Assembly: GCA_963931615.1 (NCBI GenBank)
Contig: OZ007032.1
Location: 124,001-188,000, forward strand
Direction of reading: 5' to 3'
DNA length: 64,000 nt
From: Coprenecus sp902388455
GTDB taxonomy: Bacteria; Bacteroidota; Bacteroidia; Bacteroidales; UBA932
The stretch's first letter is position 1. Each line of letters opens with the position of its first letter. Under the pieces are notes generated by a model. It was not told the origin of the DNA and searched no databases. It saw only the letters and a list, made by a program, of their open reading frames with translations. Both the position numbers and the translations under genes were made by a program. Below are positions 17,928-27,045 of this stretch, piece after piece.

Positions 17928-19508
17928 ATGCTCAAAAGATTTACCTTCGTTGCAGGTCTTTTGGCTCTGACATCAGTTGCCTTTGCCCAGAATGAGGACA
18001 AAGGCAGCTTTTCTGCAGGGCTGGAGACCAACAGTACCTACTATTTCAATGACGAGAAAGCAGGTGCCATTGCCCCTGACGGAAGACTGGGTTCAAACAA
18101 TTATCTCAAGATGGATTATTCCTGGAAAGGATTCTATGCCGGAATGCAGCTGGAAGGATATCTTCCGCCGCTCCTCGGATATTTTTCCGGAACAGGCCTC
18201 CAGGCATCATTGTTCACCAGGCACGATATCTATGCCGGATACAATGCCGGAGGCTGGGACATCCGCTTGGGAAGTCTCTACGAGCAGTTCGGCAGCGGTC
18301 TGCTTTTCCGTACATACGAGGACCGCACTCTCGGAATCAACAGTGCCATCCAGGGTGTAAAGGTCGGCTATACTTTCGGGGATTTCCTGACAGTAAAGGC
18401 CATATATGGACGGACTCGGGATGTCAGGGAGTACACTGACGCTTTTGTTTCCGGTGCGGATTTGTCCTTTTCCATTTCAAGAGTGGCCAAGTGGGAGAAT
18501 TTCGACTGGACTCTGGAAGGCAGCGTCCTGGACAAATATGAGGCTGTCGAGATGGAGCTGCCCGGTGTGAAACCCCATACCCTGGGATATTCCGCCAGGA
18601 CATCTCTGGGATACGGCGGTTTCCAGCTGAGCGGAGAGTATATGAGCCGCAGCAGCGATCCCGGCATGTACAACAATATGGATACGACCAGAAGCCAGGC
18701 TATACAGATCGACTTCGGATATACCGGTTATGGTTTCGGTGCCCTGCTCTCTTTCCGCAAGCTGCATAACCCGTTCCTTCAGTCATCCCGCAACAGCAGT
18801 GACCTGTGTACCTATATCAATTATGTGCCTGCTCTTACCCAGCAGCATACATATTCTCTCGCAACACTCAATCCTTATACTACCCAGTTCGATGAGATGG
18901 GAGGCCAGGCAGACTTGTACTACAACTTCCGCAGAGGGACTTTGATGGGCGGTAAGAAGGGTATGAAGATTCACGCCAATTTCTCGACCTATTATGGAGA
19001 TGTTACCAACTATGTAACCGGAGGTGTCGACAACAAGCTTCTGTTCCGTGACCTGACTGTGGACGTAGAGCGCTGGTTCGGCAGTGATTTCAAGATGATA
19101 CTCTTCTATTCATGGCAGACCTACAACCATGCTCCTGTATCGAATGATCCTTCAGCTATGTGGAAGTCTCATACGGTGGTGGCCGACATGACCTACAAGT
19201 TTGACCGCAAGAACTCTCTCAGACTGGAACTCCAGCATCTGTTCACAAAGCAGGACCACAAGAACTGGGCCGCAGCCATGCTGGAATACAGCTTCGCTCC
19301 ACGCTGGAGCGTCTCTATCCAGGATATGTGGAACTACGGTGATACCAAGACCCACTATATCAACGGAAGCGTCAGCTACTCCTATTCCAAGGTGCGTGCC
19401 CAGCTCAACTTCGGCCGTTTCAAAGAGGGATACCAGTGCTCCGGTGGTGTGTGCCGCATGACACCTGCCTACACGGGCGTGAATCTCTCGTTGATTGTCG
19501 CCTTGTAA
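17928..19508 (+). CDS. DUF6029-type outer-membrane beta-barrel protein
   Basis: This 526-residue protein has a signal peptide (MLKRFTFVAGLLALTSVAFAQ) and dense amphipathic beta strands (for example GGWDIRLGSLYEQFGSGLLFRTYEDRTLG). It ends in hydrophobic alternation (TGVNLSLIVAL), typical of a Bacteroidetes outer-membrane barrel. The N-terminal pattern fits DUF6029, whose function is unknown. It contains two cysteines near the C-terminus (YQCSGGVCRM), uncommon in outer-membrane barrels and of interest next to three thioredoxin-fold genes. Confidence 0.8.
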   Translation: MLKRFTFVAGLLALTSVAFAQNEDKGSFSAGLETNSTYYFNDEKAGAIAPDGRLGSNNYLKMDYSWKGFYAGMQLEGYLPPLLGYFSGTGLQASLFTRHDIYAGYNAGGWDIRLGSLYEQFGSGLLFRTYEDRTLGINSAIQGVKVGYTFGDFLTVKAIYGRTRDVREYTDAFVSGADLSFSISRVAKWENFDWTLEGSVLDKYEAVEMELPGVKPHTLGYSARTSLGYGGFQLSGEYMSRSSDPGMYNNMDTTRSQAIQIDFGYTGYGFGALLSFRKLHNPFLQSSRNSSDLCTYINYVPALTQQHTYSLATLNPYTTQFDEMGGQADLYYNFRRGTLMGGKKGMKIHANFSTYYGDVTNYVTGGVDNKLLFRDLTVDVERWFGSDFKMILFYSWQTYNHAPVSNDPSAMWKSHTVVADMTYKFDRKNSLRLELQHLFTKQDHKNWAAAMLEYSFAPRWSVSIQDMWNYGDTKTHYINGSVSYSYSKVRAQLNFGRFKEGYQCSGGVCRMTPAYTGVNLSLIVAL

Positions 19509-19515
19509 AAAACTT

Positions 19516-19546
19516 TTGCGAATGGCGAAAATTCTGTATAATTTTG
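19516..19546 (+). promoter_or_regulatory. glyA promoter (-33 TTG, -7 TAATTTTG)
   Basis: TTG at 19516-19518 and TAATTTTG at 19539-19546 are 20 bases apart, an excellent match to the Bacteroidetes primary-sigma consensus. It gives a leader of about 34 bases before the glyA ATG. Confidence 0.8.
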
Positions 19547-19585
19547 CAAGGATATAATTGGGGGATATTTTACTAACTACATATT

Positions 19586-20866
19586 ATGAAACAGGATCTT
19601 CAAATATCTGAACTCATTAAGAAGGAGGAGAACCGACAGCTTCACGGCATCGAGCTCATCGCTTCTGAAAACTTTGTCAGTGACAATGTTCTGGCCGCTC
19701 TCGGCTCATGCCTGACCAACAAGTATGCCGAGGGTTATCCCGGAGCCCGCTACTATGGCGGCTGCGAGGTGGTGGACCAGGTGGAGCAGCTGGCTATCGA
19801 CCGTCTTAAGGAGCTCTACGGAGCAGAGTTCGCCAACGTGCAGCCTCATTCAGGCGCGCAGGCCAATATGGCTGTTTTCATGGCATGCCTCAAGCCCGGT
19901 GATACTTTCATGGGACTCGATCTTGCCCACGGCGGACACCTCACACACGGTTCGCCTGTCAACATGTCCGGTATCAACTATCACCCTGTGGCCTACAAGC
20001 TCAACGAGGAGACAGGCCGTGTGGACTATGATGAGATGGAGAAGACAGCTATTGAGTGCAGGCCCAAGCTGATTGTCGGCGGAGCCTCCGCATATTCCCG
20101 TGAGTGGGACTGGAAGAGGATGCGCGGGATAGCAGACAAGGTAGGCGCTATCTTCATGGTAGATATGGCTCATCCTGCAGGACTTATCGCAGCAGGTCTG
20201 CTGGACAACCCTGTAAAGTATGCCCATATTGTCACCACTACCACTCACAAGACTCTCCGCGGACCCCGTGGAGGTGCCATCATTATCGGTAAGGACTTCG
20301 AGAACCCTTGGGGACTCAAGACCCCGAAGGGCCAGATCAAGATGATGTCCCAGCTGATCAATTCAGCCGTTTTCCCCGGTATCCAGGGCGGTCCTCTGGA
20401 GCATTGCATTGGTGCCAAGGCAGTGGCTTTCTACGAGGCACTGCAGCCTGAGTTCAAGGAGTATCAGATGCAGGTGAAGAAGAATGCTGCGGCAATGGCT
20501 CAGGCATTCATCGACAGAGGTTACAAGATCGTATCCGGCGGTACCGACAACCACCTGATGCTGATTGACCTCCGCACCAAGTTCCCTGATCTGACAGGTA
20601 AGGTGGCCGAGAAGACACTCGTCCGTGCCGACATCACTGTCAACAAGAACATGGTGCCTTTCGACAGCCGTACTCCTTTCACTACCTCAGGTATCCGCGT
20701 AGGTACTCCTGCCATCACTTCCAGAGGTCTGGTGGAGAAGGATATGGAAGCCATCGTAGAACTTATCGACGAGGTGCTCTCCGATGTCGAGAACGAGGCT
20801 GTAATCGAGAAGGTCAGGAATGCGGCTCATGCTCTCGTTGCCGGCCGTCCTCTGAACGTCTGGTAA
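19586..20866 (+). CDS. glyA: Serine hydroxymethyltransferase
   Basis: A PLP enzyme interconverting serine plus tetrahydrofolate with glycine plus 5,10-methylene-THF, a cytoplasmic source of one-carbon units. The 426-residue protein has the family hallmarks IELIASENFVS near residue 23, YPGARYYGG, the PLP lysine in TTTTHKTLRGPRGG (Lys222) and SGIRVGTPA near 371. It is monocistronic, with a strong promoter before it and a terminator after it. Confidence 0.98.
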   Translation: MKQDLQISELIKKEENRQLHGIELIASENFVSDNVLAALGSCLTNKYAEGYPGARYYGGCEVVDQVEQLAIDRLKELYGAEFANVQPHSGAQANMAVFMACLKPGDTFMGLDLAHGGHLTHGSPVNMSGINYHPVAYKLNEETGRVDYDEMEKTAIECRPKLIVGGASAYSREWDWKRMRGIADKVGAIFMVDMAHPAGLIAAGLLDNPVKYAHIVTTTTHKTLRGPRGGAIIIGKDFENPWGLKTPKGQIKMMSQLINSAVFPGIQGGPLEHCIGAKAVAFYEALQPEFKEYQMQVKKNAAAMAQAFIDRGYKIVSGGTDNHLMLIDLRTKFPDLTGKVAEKTLVRADITVNKNMVPFDSRTPFTTSGIRVGTPAITSRGLVEKDMEAIVELIDEVLSDVENEAVIEKVRNAAHALVAGRPLNVW

Positions 20867-20914
20867 TAAAATGTACACATTTTGATACATTTTATGAATT
20901 AGAGAAGAATTAAT

Positions 20915-20944
20915 GGGGTGGATTGACGATCCGCCCCTTTTTTG
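20915..20944 (+). terminator. Rho-independent terminator of glyA
   Basis: A 9-bp stem (GGGGTGGAT with ATCCGCCCC, one G-T pair, 5-base loop) is followed by TTTTTTT. Confidence 0.88.
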
Positions 20945-21038
20945 TGTCAGTCCCTCAGTCCCGCAGGCAGCCGACAGACACTATCAGAACGCCTCCGCTG
21001 GTCCTTAATTTTTTCTGCAGAAGAGTGAAAATAGATAA

Positions 21039-21068
21039 TTCCGAAAAATGAAGCGGCATTTTCCGGAA
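21039..21068. repeat. 12-bp imperfect inverted repeat in the thiD promoter region
   Basis: TTCCGAAAAATG and CATTTTCCGGAA are inverted around a 6-base spacer with one mismatch. The element covers the expected -33 position of the thiD promoter, so an operator is the simplest reading. Confidence 0.6.
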
Positions 21069-21075
21069 TCATCTG

Positions 21076-21083
21076 TATCTTTG
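21076..21083 (+). promoter_or_regulatory. -7 box of thiD
   Basis: TATCTTTG matches TAnnTTTG and ends four bases before the thiD ATG at 21088. Transcription would start at or beside the start codon, predicting a leaderless or nearly leaderless mRNA. No TPP riboswitch is visible here. Confidence 0.55.
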
Positions 21084-21087
21084 TAAA

Positions 21088-21915
21088 ATGAAAGATTATC
21101 CGATAGTATTGTCGATTGCCGGCTCGGATCCATCTGGTGGAGCCGGTATCCAGGCAGACATCAAGGCGATATCGGCTTGCGGCGGTTATGCAGCTGCGGC
21201 TATCACTGCAGTGACCGTGCAGAATACCGTCGGTGTCTCCGAAGTGGAGTACATGAGGCCGGAGCTGGTGGCAGCACAGATAGATGCGGTGATGTCCGAC
21301 CTGGCCGTGGATGCTGTGAAGATAGGGATGACCGGAACTGTCCAGATAGTGGAGGCTATTGCCGACCGGCTTGCGGCGCATCCGGTGCTGTATGTGGTTA
21401 CGGATCCTGTGATGGTTTCTACCAGCAAGGATTCGCTGACTATGCCTGAGGCTGTGGAGGCTCTTTGCGATAGGATTTTCCCACGCTCGCACCTGGTTAC
21501 TCCCAATATTGACGAAGCCTCGCGTCTGTCCGGTTTCCGCATACACTCCGTCGAGGACATGGACCGGGCGGCCATGATGCTGAGGGAGCGTTTCGGCTGT
21601 GCTTTTCTGGTCAAGGGGGGGGACCTGCCGGCAGCATCCGGGCAGGGTGCCCCTGAGATTGTTTCCGGGTCTACTGATGTTCTCTGCGACCTGGACGGAC
21701 TGGTGCATATAACTTCAGAACGGGTGCTTACCAACAATCTGCACGGCACAGGCTGCACCCTTTCCTCCTCAATTGCCACTTTCCTGGGCTCGGGTCTCCT
21801 TCTAAGGGATGCAGTTCAGGCTGCCGTAGGATATGTCCACAATGCTATTGTGGCGGCGGCATCTCTGCGGATTGGTCATGGACACGGCCCGTTGAGACAT
21901 TTTTACAGCAGATGA
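21088..21915 (+). CDS. thiD: Hydroxymethylpyrimidine/phosphomethylpyrimidine kinase
   Basis: ThiD phosphorylates HMP and HMP-P to HMP-PP for thiamine synthesis. The 275-residue ribokinase-fold protein opens with SIAGSDPSGGAGIQADIKA and contains AVKIGMTGT, VVTDPVMVS, LVTPNIDEASRLSG and the anion-hole motif NLHGTGCTLSSSIA (about 217-230). It starts directly after a -7 box. Its stop overlaps a possible ATG for the next gene, and the ThiE/TenI-like gene lies one gene downstream. Confidence 0.96.
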   Translation: MKDYPIVLSIAGSDPSGGAGIQADIKAISACGGYAAAAITAVTVQNTVGVSEVEYMRPELVAAQIDAVMSDLAVDAVKIGMTGTVQIVEAIADRLAAHPVLYVVTDPVMVSTSKDSLTMPEAVEALCDRIFPRSHLVTPNIDEASRLSGFRIHSVEDMDRAAMMLRERFGCAFLVKGGDLPAASGQGAPEIVSGSTDVLCDLDGLVHITSERVLTNNLHGTGCTLSSSIATFLGSGLLLRDAVQAAVGYVHNAIVAAASLRIGHGHGPLRHFYSR

Positions 21916-21938
21916 TATTAACTAAATTTTATACAGCC

Positions 21939-22718
21939 ATGAAGAAAAATCCAGTGTTTATTATTTTTGCGGCGCTGACAGCCCTGTTTATAGTTTCCTG
22001 TGAGGAAAAAGAACCGGAGACAGTTTTCACCCTTACTTCTCCCGCTGCCTATGAGATTGATTGGAGGGCAGATACGTTGGAGTTGGAATATTCCATAGAG
22101 AATCCTACTGAGGCAGGGGTTATCTCAGTTGTACCGTCTTCCGAATGGCTGACCTATAATAATCAGTCTTATGGAAAGATTCTCGTCTATGTCGCTGAGA
22201 ATCCGGAGTATGAGAATAGGACAGCAGAGGTGTCTGTCGAATATGAGGGAACGGAGTATGTTGTTTCCGTGACGCAGACCAGCAGAGTCTGGGACATAGA
22301 GGTTATCTGTACCAATGTCCTGTCGGCGTTCAATTACGGTGAGTCTTCGACGCCAGGAACCGGTCTGTATTTTGCCCAGTTCATGATATCCGACAAGGCG
22401 GAGTCATTTGACCCGGAAGGCAGCTATTTCCTGTTAGGAATTACATTCCCTGCTCCTGATGACTCAGAGGATACATCGATTCCTGCCGGTACATATAACT
22501 TCGGCTCGGATTACGGAGATATGATCCTGGTGGACAACAACAGCCGGTATACGACGTATCCCGACGGCAAGATTCAGGGCAAGCGTTATGTGAGCGGGCG
22601 TCTTCTTGTGGAGAAGAGCGGAGACAGCTACATTGTGGACCTGGACGCCGTGACAGAGGATGAGCTGTCTATTCATGCCAGGTACGAGGGACCTATAGAA
22701 TTTACTAAGTACTGGTAG
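21939..22718 (+). CDS. BACON-domain lipoprotein
   Basis: A 259-residue lipoprotein with signal MKKNPVFIIFAALTALFIVSC and an acidic post-Cys stretch (EEKEPE) typical of surface-exported Bacteroidetes lipoproteins. Residues about 30-115 form a BACON domain (SIENPTEAG, VVPSSEWLTY, YVVSVTQTSRVW). The C-terminal half is an unassigned beta-rich domain. The ATG at 21939 gives a compact signal; the upstream ATG at 21912, overlapping the thiD stop, would add nine residues. BACON domains often mediate glycan or mucin binding. Its position between thiD and a ThiE/TenI-like gene is odd. Confidence 0.8.
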   Translation: MKKNPVFIIFAALTALFIVSCEEKEPETVFTLTSPAAYEIDWRADTLELEYSIENPTEAGVISVVPSSEWLTYNNQSYGKILVYVAENPEYENRTAEVSVEYEGTEYVVSVTQTSRVWDIEVICTNVLSAFNYGESSTPGTGLYFAQFMISDKAESFDPEGSYFLLGITFPAPDDSEDTSIPAGTYNFGSDYGDMILVDNNSRYTTYPDGKIQGKRYVSGRLLVEKSGDSYIVDLDAVTEDELSIHARYEGPIEFTKYW

Positions 22719-22730
22719 TTGAGGTACGGT

Positions 22731-23318
22731 ATGAAGATTGTGGTTATTACCGCTCCGGAGTTCCTGCAAGGGGAGGCCGGGGCGGTTGCTGCATTGTTGG
22801 ATGCGGGAGTGTGGCGGATACATGTGAGGAAACCCGGAGCCGGTGCCTCGGAAATGTCGGCTCTGCTGGATGAGATTCCAGAGCGCTGCCGCAGCAGTAT
22901 ATCACTGCATGACTGTCATGAACTGGCTGTCAGGTATGGTCTCGGCGGGGTGCATCTCAATGGACGAAACCCTCGGCCTCCGCACGGATTCTCCGGCCTG
23001 GTCAGCCGCTCCTGCCATTCGTTTTCAGAACTTTCGGAGTATGCGTCCATCTGTGACTACATGTTTCTCAGTCCCGTTTTTGACAGTATCTCGAAGCAGG
23101 GCTACCGCTCGCATTTTTCTATAGAGGATATCAGGGCCAATGCCTGTGCGGGGGCAGTCAATGACCGGGTTTTTGCCTTGGGCGGTGTATCACCCGAGAA
23201 TATCCGTCAGGTTTCTGAGGCCGGTTTCGGAGGTGCCGCAGTCCTCGGCTATCTTTGGGAACCGTTCAGACGGGACTGCGATGTGCCGGCTCTTGTCGGG
23301 CGCTTCCATAATTTGTGA
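22731..23318 (+). CDS. Divergent ThiE/TenI-family protein
   Basis: A 195-residue TIM-barrel protein of the thiamine phosphate synthase/TenI family. It retains LHDCHELAVRYGLGGVHL (compare the LDDR...GVHLG of ThiE), FLSPVFDSISKQGY and FALGGVSPENI. It departs from the riboswitch-controlled ThiE in this window at the first pyrophosphate-binding Asp-Asp (His-Asp here) and in the TTTK loop. It may be a second thiamine phosphate synthase or a TenI-like protein. The ATG at 22731 has GAGG nine bases upstream and is preferred to the TTG at 22719. Confidence 0.78.
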   Translation: MKIVVITAPEFLQGEAGAVAALLDAGVWRIHVRKPGAGASEMSALLDEIPERCRSSISLHDCHELAVRYGLGGVHLNGRNPRPPHGFSGLVSRSCHSFSELSEYASICDYMFLSPVFDSISKQGYRSHFSIEDIRANACAGAVNDRVFALGGVSPENIRQVSEAGFGGAAVLGYLWEPFRRDCDVPALVGRFHNL

Positions 23319-23367
23319 ATTAAACAGTTATAAGCGTTTAGTTATCGCCTTATGTAGAATGAATGCG

Positions 23368-23375
23368 TATCTTTG
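23368..23375 (+). promoter_or_regulatory. -7 box of the Rpn-like nuclease gene
   Basis: TATCTTTG matches TAnnTTTG, 28 bases before the preferred ATG at 23404. No TTG lies about 20 bases upstream. Confidence 0.5.
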
Positions 23376-23403
23376 CCGCAGAAAACTTTAAATGATAGGT
23401 ATT

Positions 23404-24435
23404 ATGAAGTATTTGGACCCGAAAGCAGACATGACTTTCAAGAAGGTGTTCGGAGAGCATGAGGACTTGGTGATAAGTTTTCTGAACGCTCTGCTGCCGT
23501 TTGAGAGTGAGGAGGAGAAAATCAAGAGCGTAGAGTATCTCAACCCGGAGCTGGTGCCGCTTAATCCTCTTAAAAAGGACAGTATTGTGGATGTGCGGTG
23601 CAAGGATTCGCGCGGCCGTCAGTTCATAGTGGAGATGCAGATGATGTGGACATCGGAGTACAAGCAGCGTGTGCTGTTTAACGCATCGAAAGCATACGTG
23701 AGCCAGTTGGAATGCGGACAGGACTATGACCTTCTGCATCCGGTGTATTCCCTGAACATGGTGAACGATGTCTACTCGGACAGTGAGGACTACTATCACG
23801 ACTACCGTATAGTTGAGATAGCTGAGACGAACGAGGTGATAGAAGGCCTGCGCTTCATCTTCATCGAGTTGCCCAAGTTCACGCCGAAGAATTACGGGGA
23901 CAAGAAGATGCAGGTTCTGTGGCTGCGGTACCTGACCGAGATCAACAGCAGGACGCGTGTCGTGTCTGAGGAACTGACAAATAATCCTGTTATTAACAAG
24001 GCGGTGGCTCAGTTGGAGGTGTCGGCATTCTCAGACGCACAGCTTCTGGGCTATGACCGTTTCTGGGATATGGTCAGTACGGCCAAGATGCAGATATCCA
24101 GTTCCCGTAAAGAAGGTTTCAGACGCGGCCACAAAGAAGGACTTGAGGCTGGTATGAAAGAAGGCTTGGAGAAAGGAATGAAAGAGGGTATGGAAAAGGG
24201 TATGGAGAAAGGCTTGGAGGAAGGTATGAAAGAGGGCATGGAGAAAGGCATGGAGAAAGGCATGGAGAAAGGCATGGAGAAAGGCATGGAGAAAGGCATT
24301 CAGGAAGGTAAGAAAGAAGGTATGAGGGAAGAGCGGATCAAGAATGCCCGTGGTATGAAAGCAGAAGGTATCGCCGACGAGATAATCGCCAGAGTCACGG
24401 GCCTCACTCCAGAGGAAATGGCTGCTCTCCAGTAG
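23404..24435 (+). CDS. Rpn-family PD-(D/E)XK nuclease/putative transposase with GMEKG repeats
   Basis: A 343-residue Rpn/transposase_31-like protein. The N-terminal MKYLDPKADMTFKKVFG is the Bacteroidetes hallmark. The nuclease core shows Asp63 and the Glu77-x-Gln79 variant of the PD-(D/E)XK site (VDVRCKDSRGRQFIVEMQ). Residues about 240-310 are a charged repeat tail of KG(M/L)E units, followed by a short C-terminal helical segment (ADEIIARVTGLTPEEMAAL). Rpn proteins are DNA endonucleases implicated in recombination and, in some cases, phage defence. The ATG at 23404 fits the family N-terminus better than 23392. No insertion-sequence ends are visible. Confidence 0.88.
   Translation: MKYLDPKADMTFKKVFGEHEDLVISFLNALLPFESEEEKIKSVEYLNPELVPLNPLKKDSIVDVRCKDSRGRQFIVEMQMMWTSEYKQRVLFNASKAYVSQLECGQDYDLLHPVYSLNMVNDVYSDSEDYYHDYRIVEIAETNEVIEGLRFIFIELPKFTPKNYGDKKMQVLWLRYLTEINSRTRVVSEELTNNPVINKAVAQLEVSAFSDAQLLGYDRFWDMVSTAKMQISSSRKEGFRRGHKEGLEAGMKEGLEKGMKEGMEKGMEKGLEEGMKEGMEKGMEKGMEKGMEKGMEKGIQEGKKEGMREERIKNARGMKAEGIADEIIARVTGLTPEEMAALQ
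24235..24294 (+). repeat. 12-bp tandem minisatellite inside the Rpn-like gene
   Basis: Five perfect head-to-tail copies of GGCATGGAGAAA encode Gly-Met-Glu-Lys. Degenerate copies flank them (about 24140-24310). Because 12 is a multiple of three, copy-number changes stay in frame. Confidence 0.95.
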
Positions 24436-24450
24436 TGTGGATGTAACTAT

Positions 24451-24490
24451 AAATCCCGGAGCAGACACTGAATCTGTTCCGGGATTTTTC
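24451..24490. terminator. Terminator between the Rpn-like gene and thi4
   Basis: A 15-bp stem (AAATCCCGGAGCAGA with TCTGTTCCGGGATTT, one G-T pair, 7-base loop) lies between convergent genes. The T run is good on the plus strand and weaker on the minus strand. Confidence 0.9.
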
Positions 24491-24506
24491 TGTATAAAAC
24501 TCTAGG

Positions 24507-25280
24507 TTACTTCTTAAGACGGGCTATGATCTCATCGGCGACTTTCTTGCCGGAGAGGAGCATACCGCCGAAGATAGGTCCCATGCGGGGTGTGCCGGAG
24601 ACGGCGGAGGCGGCCATGCCGCAGACGTAGAGGCCGGGGTAGATCTCCTTGGTGCCGTTTACGACTTCCTGTTCTCCGGAAGTTACGTCGAGGGAGCGCT
24701 CTCCGATGACTCCGCCGGTCTCGGTGGCCAGTCGGATGCCGTTCTTACGGGCGACGGTGGCGGCTATCTCACTGTCATGGCCGGTACCGTCGACTACGAC
24801 CTTGGCCAGGATGTTCAGCGGGTCCACGTGCAGGCCCTCGCGGAGGACTGGGGTCCAGTTTACCACTACTCCGCTGACTTTATTGTCCTTGAATATCACG
24901 TCCTCGACCGAATAGCAGTTGAAGATGCGGGCTCCGGCGTGTACGGCGTGATATAGCAGTGAAGAGGTGCTCTCGACCGAGTCCATGGTGTAGAGGCCGT
25001 CTCCGTAGGGAGTGTGGTTGATCTCGAAGTCGCGCACGATGTGCATGGCTTCTTCCTGGATTACGATCTGGTTGAACATCATGGCTCCTCCCCACATTCC
25101 TCCGCCGGGGGCCAGCTTGCGGTCGAACTGGGCTACCTTGAGCCCGGCCTTGGCCATATAGTATGCGGCTACAATTCCCGAGGGACCTCCGCCCACGATG
25201 GCGGCGTCCAGCTCGAGGCAGTCCTGGAGTTTGTCGAAATAGGTACTGATGATACCTCTGGATACTTTTGTCTCAATCAT
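24507..25280 (-). CDS. thi4: Thi4-type thiazole synthase, predicted sulfide-dependent (His at the sulfur-donor position)
   Basis: Thi4 makes the adenylated thiazole precursor of thiamine from NAD and glycine. The 257-residue protein has an FAD/NAD-type Rossmann motif AAIVGGGPSGIVAAYY (26-41), GGGMWGGAMMFN (59-70) and a C-terminal GTPRMGPIFGGMLLSGKK. Yeast-type suicidal enzymes use a Cys in the stretch before the conserved DP. Here that stretch is REGLHVDPLNI, with His151, as in archaeal multiple-turnover enzymes that use free sulfide. It is the last gene of the riboswitch-controlled thiE-thiC-thi4 operon and would replace ThiG/ThiS/ThiH/ThiF, none of which are in the window. Confidence 0.92.
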   Translation of the reverse strand: MIETKVSRGIISTYFDKLQDCLELDAAIVGGGPSGIVAAYYMAKAGLKVAQFDRKLAPGGGMWGGAMMFNQIVIQEEAMHIVRDFEINHTPYGDGLYTMDSVESTSSLLYHAVHAGARIFNCYSVEDVIFKDNKVSGVVVNWTPVLREGLHVDPLNILAKVVVDGTGHDSEIAATVARKNGIRLATETGGVIGERSLDVTSGEQEVVNGTKEIYPGLYVCGMAASAVSGTPRMGPIFGGMLLSGKKVADEIIARLKK

Positions 25281-25292
25281 TGTTTTATGGAT

Positions 25293-27026
<1,734 letters not shown>

Positions 27027-27045
27027 ATTTCTCTAGAATATATTT

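Noticed and set aside
24235..24294. Possible CRISPR array
   Set aside because: The repeats are 12 bp, directly contiguous with no spacers, and in frame within a coding sequence.
24051..24299. Repetitive Met-Pro-Phe-Ser open frame on the minus strand
   Set aside because: It is the complement of the 12-bp minisatellite in the Rpn-like gene, not an independent gene.
23404..24435. Active insertion sequence
   Set aside because: The Rpn-like gene belongs to a family often labelled transposase, but no terminal inverted repeats or target duplications are seen at its borders.
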